The notes beneath the pieces were generated by a model. The model searched no databases. It was given only the letters and a program-made list of their open reading frames with translations, and was not told the origin of the DNA. DNA of 64,000 nucleotides from Prunella strophiata (lineage: Eukaryota; Chordata; Aves; Passeriformes; Prunellidae). Of the stretch, positions 41,501-50,500 are shown one piece after another (positions within the stretch are counted from its first letter, which is position 1; each line of letters begins with the position of its first letter). The stretch covers positions 18,111,766 through 18,175,765 of the forward strand of contig JAZBQD010000021.1 of the NCBI GenBank assembly GCA_036583965.1. The letters run 5' to 3'. Position numbers and translations under genes: made by a program.

Positions 41501-44500
41501 TTTGGTGGACCAAGTGTACAATAAAACCAGTTTTTATTGAAGGTTCACTTAATTGTGAAGATGCCTTCTAAGAAAATCAATTGATACCCCCTGTATTTTC
41601 CTCCACTTCCTTACATAGTTCCAACTGTTTGTTTATCAGATTGCTCAGTTCTGCTCCTTAAATGCTGAACCCTCACTGATTTGGAACAAAATGGGCCCAT
41701 AACAGGTTCCTTAAGCAGTTGGAGATTGCCTGCAGGAATATTATCCTGGCTCTGATTCCAGTGGGAAAACTTCAGACATATCTGATTTCTCCTAATACAT
41801 ATTTAGGCTCAATGATGATTATGGAGTGAGGAATAACGTATTTTTTTGATGCAAATAAATGATCTTAAAGGTTTCAGTTGTTTAATCTTCATCTTAAACC
41901 AAGTCTGTTGTATTGCAAACTTGTAGAAACAAGCACATTCCTGAAACTATTCTTTATGTAACATGATAAGGAAATATCAGGAGGAGCTGGTTGTTCCAGT
42001 GATTTCCAAACAGTTCAGACATTTCTGTGGTTTCTTTCTGTGAAACAAATCTTACTGGCTTATGCAACTTATTTTACTTGTAGGTCATTTTCTTGTGTAG
42101 TTTTCAAGTACAATTCTGAGGCCTTGTATTGCCATTAGGTGGAACATTTTGTTAGGCTGTTCTTGGGGTTTTTATTGTGCAGTGAGCAAAAGTGATCTGT
42201 TAGAATTGTAGATACACAAAGGGTTTAAGGATGTGTTCTTTGAGTACAAAAGAAATGCAGAAATGCAAATAACATTAAAAGTGTTCTTTTATGATGGCTG
42301 TTGATATTCTTATTAATCTTCTTAGAACTTTTCCTGACTATCTGTGGGTTTATGTAGGGTGATATGTTTTAAAGCAGTAAGAGTTGTGTCTTACAACTTC
42401 TGAGCTTAAAACCCCAAAATTACAATTAAACTATTAGTAAAAAAAAGTGATGGACTCCAAAACTAGTGATGGAATCCAAAGCTAGTGACATGTGAAGAGA
42501 CTATTAAGGTATAATGTAAAAAGAAAAACCCTTATTTATTATTACTTACATTGATTTTCTTTGACCTTGCAGCTTTAGGTGATAAAATAGTGAGAGACAT
42601 CCGACCAGGAGCTGCCTTTGAACCAACCTACATTTACAGGCTCTTGACAGTTATAAAGTCAAGTCTGTCAGAAAAGGTGGGACTTCAAATCCTTGGCTTG
42701 TGGAACTGCATTGCAGGGCAGTCCCAGTCCTTAAAACTCTGCAAAGCCAAACCTCAGGCTCTGCTCAAATGCCACTAAAATCAGCTCATTGAGAGTTCAT
42801 GGTAATGAAGCTCGACTGTCTTGGGACCTGAATTGCAGGAAAATCTTAATTACAGGTTTGGCAGTTTGATATGTCAGAATAATGGAAAAATTACTGTTGG
42901 AATGGAACATCTCTTTTTACTAATGGAGTTACCAATTGATTTACATTTAAGAAATGAGCACATGTTCATTTTTATGAGGAATTCAGCTAAGACTGAAGGT
43001 CAGGTTTAATTTCAAGTATAAAGAAAAGATAATAACTCAAGCCATCCTTTGATTTGGCCTTGGCTTGACAGCAACTTTTAATAGTGGTTGTAAAAGAAAT
43101 GGGGAGAAAAAAATTCCAACTCACACATTAAATGGAATTTGTATTGAGAAAAATGCAGAATTCTTGTAACCATTGTGGAGCTGATGTGTGTTTTTGCTGC
43201 TTAGCACAGTTTGGGTTTAACTGGTTAAAAAAGAGTTCGTCTTACTAATAAAATTTAAACTTTGTTTGACATAACTTAGACTGAGTATTTGCTAAATTAA
43301 TAGGAGAATGCTGGATTTGTTCAGTGTCATGAAGCCTTCTGTTAAAAGGAAACCATGAATATATAGTAGAATTAATTGAAAAAAATACTTTGTTCAGGGC
43401 AGGCAAGAGGATGCTGAAGAATACTTGGGATTTATCCTCAATGGACTACATGAAGAAATGCTGACCCTCAAGAAACTTCTCTCTCCACATAATGAAAGTT
43501 AGTAGATTTTTTTTTAATAGCAAACAATTCATTACAAATACTGGTTTTGTGTGGTAATTCCATAATACAGAGTAATGCTTGGAGTGGAGGTTGAGATAGG
43601 GACAGAATGCCATGTTTTAGAGGACTGGCACATAAGCAAATAATATTTTGGTAAAATCTGGATACAGTGAGTCCGTTCTGTCCCAGTTTATGAATGATCT
43701 GAAGAGTTACTGGGTTTCTGGAAAGGCATCGTGGTTCTGTCAATGCTCTGAATGACAATAAATCACATCCCTGCTTCTCCTAAACTACAAAACTCAATAT
43801 TACACATTTTTGCTGAGCCCAGCTGAACATTATTTGGGGCTAACTCTAGTTGATCAGTCTTGTTTGATCATTTATAACACATGGATTGTCAGTGGTTTTT
43901 GACTCCCCATGGGAGTTCAAAAATACATCAGTGTCTTTTTCACTGACCTATAAACCGTTAAGATCTTTTTTCTATCTAATACTAACCAACATACTAAATT
44001 ATTTGAAAGTTCTTACTGAAAAAGTTGGAGGAAAATTTACTTTGAAAGAATTACTCTAATTTGTATGCAGAGTAAAATGTCATTTTAGTTTATAGAGGCT
44101 TTAGCTTGAACCCCCTTTACAAATAAAATCCTGCAAGCCTTAGCCAAGTAGGAATTCAGAGCACCAGTTACCCAATTTCTCTTTAGTAGGGTAAATTTTT
44201 TAGGCTATAAAGTCATACCATATTTTGTTTCTTAGCTGTGTGCAGTTTATGACCTGAATTTGGCACAGGCTGGGAAAATATTTGCTAAACCTTGGGTTCC
44301 CTGTAAAATACCTGTGCAGAAAAGGAGTTGTATTTAATAATGGTATAATTCTGTTGCCAGAATAACACTTGACTTTCTAATTTTCTACCCCATAAATTTA
44401 CTGCTAAAAATATATCAAACTTTGCTATTTACATACAGTCATCAGTGAGCTGCCTTCTGTTAATACATGGATGTGTCATGCTGGGAGCAAACCTGGAATA

Positions 44501-47500
44501 TGCTTGTTCTTTTTTAAATTAAAAAAAAAAAAAAATGTTTTTTTAATTAAAACGATGATGCATGAAAATGTTTTATCCTCTAAAAACTATTTGTATTGCC
44601 TTTGGTGTTGGGATTTTTTACCTTTCAAATCCTTTATCTGCCTGGATTTTTAATTTGTTTTGTCCTTGCTCACTTGTAGAAGTGTCAGTGTCCAATGGCC
44701 CCGAGGCTCAGAGTGTCCCCAAGGAGGAGGAGCAGGAGGAGCAGGGGGAAGGCAGCGAGGACGAGTGGGAGCAGGTGGGACCCCGCAACAAATCCTCGGT
44801 CACTCGCCAGGCTGACTTTGTCCAGACTCCAATCACTGATATTTTTGGTGGTCACATAAGGTACAGTACTTCTTCCTACAAGTTTTTGACTTGCAGTGGC
44901 TGAATCTTTTAAAATGTCTTAAATGGACACACTGTTCTGAGATCCTAAGCCATGAATTGCATGTGGAAAATTAATTTGGAATATTTATGTTTTGAATATT
45001 TTAGAGCTACTTAATTTTTATGACCTCTGAGGAGTCTCATCTCATATTATAAATAAGGATACTGAGAGAAAAGGAGATTCACAGAATTGAATCTTGACAG
45101 TAAAACAATGAACTTAAACAGAAAACTGTGAATTTTAGGTTATTCAGACCCTTCATGCTTCCTAGAGTTTAATATTAAAGAAACGTTACAGGCAGAAGAA
45201 GTCTGGAAAAATGTAAATTGCTACAAGATGTTACTGGAATGAAAAGAGTGTGGCATATCACTTCTATGCAGGTCTGATACCAGACAAAGGCAGAAAGTAG
45301 AATCTGAATATTTTTTGGAAAGGAAGCCTCCTGACTTGTTTGGAGAGATGTACAATTTAAAATGAAAGCAAAGTAAACACTTGCTAAAAACATACAGCAA
45401 AACAAAACTGCTAGGCTTGAAGAATTATTTTTAAATTGGAGACAGACACTTAATTGCTGGTGTTTGATTCTCTGTGTTGCCAGATATTGAGTCTAGAAGT
45501 GTGAATAATGTGGGCTAGTGCCTCCTGTCTTGGAAATGCTCTGAAATTATTTATTCTTCTGGGTTTTGAGCCAGACAGCTGGTAAATAAAATTATATTTT
45601 CCATAGAATTTGGCAGGCAGATGTTTGTAGGTATTGATGAGTCCTACATCAATGGCTCACATACCCAAGGTGGTGTTAATACCACAAATTTACCAGAATT
45701 TGTCCCAATTGTTTAGATCTTTACATGATTCCATCGGTTTTTATATTAAAAATACTGACAATGCAATTTTGAAGTCCACAAAAAATGATATAAAGCAAAA
45801 GTAATACTGGAAAAAGGCAAAACCTTGCACTGAGCAACAGAACCACAGGATCCAATCCAACATCTGCTGGAACCACATTCACTTTATTTATCCTTCACAC
45901 CAGGGCACAACTCACCACAGAAACAGCATCCCCTGGGATGTTGGAAAGCTTCATCCTCAAGGGTGGAGATAGGAAGGACTGAATATAAAACTTGCCAGTA
46001 GAATTCCACTAAATGAAAGCTTCAGAAACTGGAAAAATCCAATGGGAAAAGCAGTGAGGAAAAGATGATTTAAATTGGCATCTTTTGGCTGAGGAAACTT
46101 CAGGCTTGGGAGTTTTTAGGCTGTCCTTGAGAGGCTTGAGTCTATTAAATGTCTATTTAGGTTTAATTACTTAAAAACCCTAGCCTATAAAGCCTTTCTT
46201 AGCAACATGAGGCTTAAGTGGGAAAGTACAAAGTTTTCCTGGGAATTCTTGCAGTGCTTGAGTAATTTTTCATTGAAAATTATGCATTTTCCCATGTCCA
46301 GCTGAGATTTGTAATTATTCTAATTAGGGGCATGGTTACAGAGAAATCATAGCCCAGCAAAGGTTTTGCTATCAAATCAATTTCTGCAATTGTGAAGAAA
46401 ATATCCTGAAGAGATGTTACAATATAATTTCTGGTTTTTAAAATAAAGATGCTGCTGTTTTTCATGCATTCTTTTTCTTCTGAAGGATATAAATTTGCAA
46501 TATTAAGCTGCACTGGCTTTGTGTTGGTGCTTTAGGGCTTTGCCTGAGTAAAAAGGGCTCTTTTGATTATCCTGAACATTAAAATTAACCTGAACGTTAA
46601 CATTTCCTACCTGACCTGGAAATATTCCAGCATGGCCAAATGGGTCAGAGCTGTGTTAATTATAATTCTGCTTTCAATATATAACAACATAATAATTTAT
46701 ATACCTGGACCAAGTCTGGATACAAAAAATGATGGGAAAAAAAATGAACTGCCACTCCTCAGTGGAGCATAGTTTATATTTTCTATGGCAAGATTTAAGC
46801 AAACAATTTAAAATCACTATAAAATTGGTCTTAGAGAAGTGACTGAAAAAATGGTGTATCTTTATTGGAGAATCTGGAATGAACTGCAATTTTTACAGTA
46901 GAACACAGATAAGCAATGGCACTTTGCACTTGTGAAGAGCTGCTGGAAAACTAAACTAACAAAAAGAGCCAGGAGGAGAATATTTTTTAAATGCATACCA
47001 AAATGTTCAGGTTTTTTCATTAAACTTTGCATAAATAAAACAGTTCAGTTGCAATCCCATTCAGAATACTCTTAGTAGATGTTAAAATCATTTAAATTTG
47101 AGTAAATTGTTAAAACTTGATGTTTAACTTTTATATTTGTGTGTGTTGCGTTGGATTAAATATAAATTGAGTTATGCAAGTAACTCATTCTTCCTTGAAG
47201 GTTCTGTCTGGTTGAAAATCACTCTTTATTACATTTTGATTTCATTTTTTTCTCCACAGATCTGTTGTTTACCAGCAGAGTTCCAAGGAGTCAGCCACGC
47301 TGCAGCTTTTCTTCACCCTGCAGCTGGACATCCAGTCGGACAAGATCCGCACCGTGCAGGATGCCTTGGAAAGCTTGGTGGCAAGAGAGTCTGTGCAGGG
47401 CTACACCACAAAAACCAAGCAAGAGGTGTGTTCTGCTCACCCCTTCTTCACAGCCAGCTGCTAAACTTTTCATTTTAAAGGGTTTTCATAGAGCTTTGGC

Positions 47501-50500
47501 TTTACAAAGAGTTGTTGGAGCATGCTTTAACAAAAGAGGTGCAAACCTTTTCAGAGTGTCCTGGAGCAGTGAGATGTCAGCTCTAAAACAAAGCCAGGCC
47601 TAATAAATAGCTGGGGTTAGAGTTGATGTAATAATTTATTGGGGATTTTAATGGAGAATATACTATTCTCTATATTAATATAATAGTAATATTATTATTA
47701 CTATCAATATACTATTATTACTATTAGTAATATAAATATGAATAGGCTGAACTGTGGTAAAGATACATAATATTATGTTCCATATCATAACTTACTGATT
47801 CCTGGGGATTGCCAGATGCTGTTAGTAAAGGAGCAGCTCTTCAGAGTAAATACTTTTTATTTTGCATATAATGCATGATAGTAATAACTGCAATAGAAAA
47901 GTACTTATAAGGAGGAAAAGCATGCCTTTGGTTTGGCAGTTTGAGAACTTGTGATGGAGGATAATAATTAAATTTCTCTCACATTTTTTTCTTTGAATAT
48001 ACTGAGTTCTCCTTTGAAACAGTGTTAGGATTGAAGATCCAGTGGGCTTTAAGTCAAAAAAGGGGAATTATTATAAATTAATACTGCAGTAACAAACCTG
48101 GAGGATTTGCTGCTAGTGTATTTAAAGGTAAATACTTAAAATTGTAGTATTATTAATTTTAATGCTTAAAATGAAATGCTGTCAGGTGGAGATCAGTCGA
48201 AGACTCACCTTAGAAAAGCTGCCCCCCGTTCTCGTTTTACACCTCAAACGCTTCGTGTATGAGAAGACTGGTGGCTGTCAGAAGCTGATCAAGAATATTG
48301 AGTACACTGTTGATCTGGAAATCAGCAAAGGTAAAAGATCTATGAACAGAATTTCCCTCTCTTCATGGGAAAGAGAATGTTGGATTTTCTACAAGTGTGT
48401 GCTTTAATTTTCTCCTACACAAGATTTTATCCTCATTGTTGTATGAAAATTTGGTCATTTGGGTGAATATTTTGTTGGGTTTTTTTTTTATGATGAAAGA
48501 TCTTAAAACCTTTGGCACTTCCTAGGCAATGGGTTTGCCAAATGAGCACTTCTTGTGGAGAGTAAGGATATATTAGGAAGTGATCCTCTTGGATTCTGTG
48601 TTCCTGTCTGTACAAGACTTGCCAATATTGGATATTTTTATCACAAATTTAATTCAGAGAAGTGTCAAATCATTTAATTAATGAGTGGCTGGTGGAAGCA
48701 AACTGTTGTTTATTGAAAATGTACCCTGAAGGTAGACAATGCATAGTGCAGAGGTTAAACAAGGATCCTTTATTTAACAAGTATCCTAGGAGATACTGAC
48801 TTTAAATAGTGAGATTGGAAATTGTCCAGCATCTAAAGCTTGCCAGAATAATGCCTTTTGTGTTGAGCTGACAAATGGACTATTAGCCAGCCAGTAGCTC
48901 AAATAGGAATAAATAAAATCAGTGTATACTCATGTCTCAGCTGAGATCTGGACCTTGTTAGGCAGTGCCCTTTTGTTTTACTTAATATTTTATTTTGCAG
49001 TTTTCCTTTAGGAAGGTAAGCATGACTTAGAATCTGAAATTGATCCTGTCATTCATTGGCAGATTGAAAGTGACAATTGATGCTGACAGCAGGAATGAAA
49101 GGGGAAAATGGAATAGTCTGATCTTTTACTCCATCTTTTTTTCCCTTCATTTTTGGTGGTATTTTTAAGCCTTTCATAAACCACAGTGTTCAGCAAACCT
49201 GTAAATTCACTCCCTTGATTATCAGTTATTAGAACCATGACCATTCTTTAAAGGCTGCAGAAGAAATTTCTATTAAATGTTCTCCTTTGTGATAGTGTTG
49301 GTTTCTCTGAAAAATAATCTATCCTCTTGATACAGAATTTCTAATGTGTGGCTGTTTTTCCTCCTCCAGAGCTACTATCTCCTGGTGTGAAAAGTAAAAT
49401 TTCAAAAGGCCAAAGAACCTACCGGCTCTTTGCAGGTATTTTATCTGTGTGTTTTATCTATCTGTGTGTTTTTTTATCTGTGTTTTTTTATTTGTGTATT
49501 TTATCTCTATTGCAAGTGCAGATCCTGCATATGGATCTAGAGAAACACTGGGTTACATTAAGTGTTTTCTTTTAAATTGTCCTGAAGTAGCTTGTGGGTG
49601 TGAAATTCTTGTGTTTAGTGGGGTTTGTTTAGATTTGGGAGATTTGGTTGTGCTGGAGAAACACTGATTTGGACAAGGGCTGGGAGTGCCAGGACAAGGG
49701 GAGTGACTTTGCAGTGCCAGAGGGCAGGGTTAGATGGGATACTGGAAGAAATCCTTCCCTGTGAGGGTGGGGAGCTGCCTGCCATAAGGATGGGGTGGGA
49801 CCTAAAGCACCTCCTTGGTTTTACAGCCAAATCCCAGGGCCCTGTCCCAGTTCCCTTCACTTTTTCCAGATCTAAAGATGATTTGAGCCTTACAAAGCTG
49901 AGATGTCCATCCCACCCCAACCTCTGGATGTCACCCCATTGGGATTGACATGGGCAACTGGAAAATCCCATTTTCCATTTCCCTATGGGCAAACCAGTCC
50001 CAGTCACCATCAGAAATAACCACCAGGGGGGACATTTGGGATGGAGACATGTCTCCTAGGACACAGGGATACTTTCTTCCCTGTGAGGTTGGGAGGCCCT
50101 GGCACAGGTGGATGCTTTATTCTTTGTGAAGTTGGGAGACCCTGCCACAGGTGGATACTTTCTTCCCTGTGAGGTTGGGAGGCCCTGGCACAGGTGGATA
50201 CTTTATTCTCTGTGAGGTTGGGAGGCCCTGGCACAGGTGGATAGTTTCTTCCCTGTGAGGTTGGGAGACTCTGGCACAGGTGGATACTTTATTCTCTGTG
50301 AGGTTGGGAGGCCCTGGCACAGGTGGATACTTTCTTCCCTGGGAGGGTGGGGAGGCCCTGGCACAGGTGGATACTTTCTTCCCTGTGAGGTTGGGAGGCC
50401 CTGGCACAGGTGGATACTTTCTTCCCTGTGAGGTTGGGAGGCCCTGGCACAGGTGGATACTTTCTTCCCTGTGAGGTTGGGAGGCCCTGGCACAGGTGGA

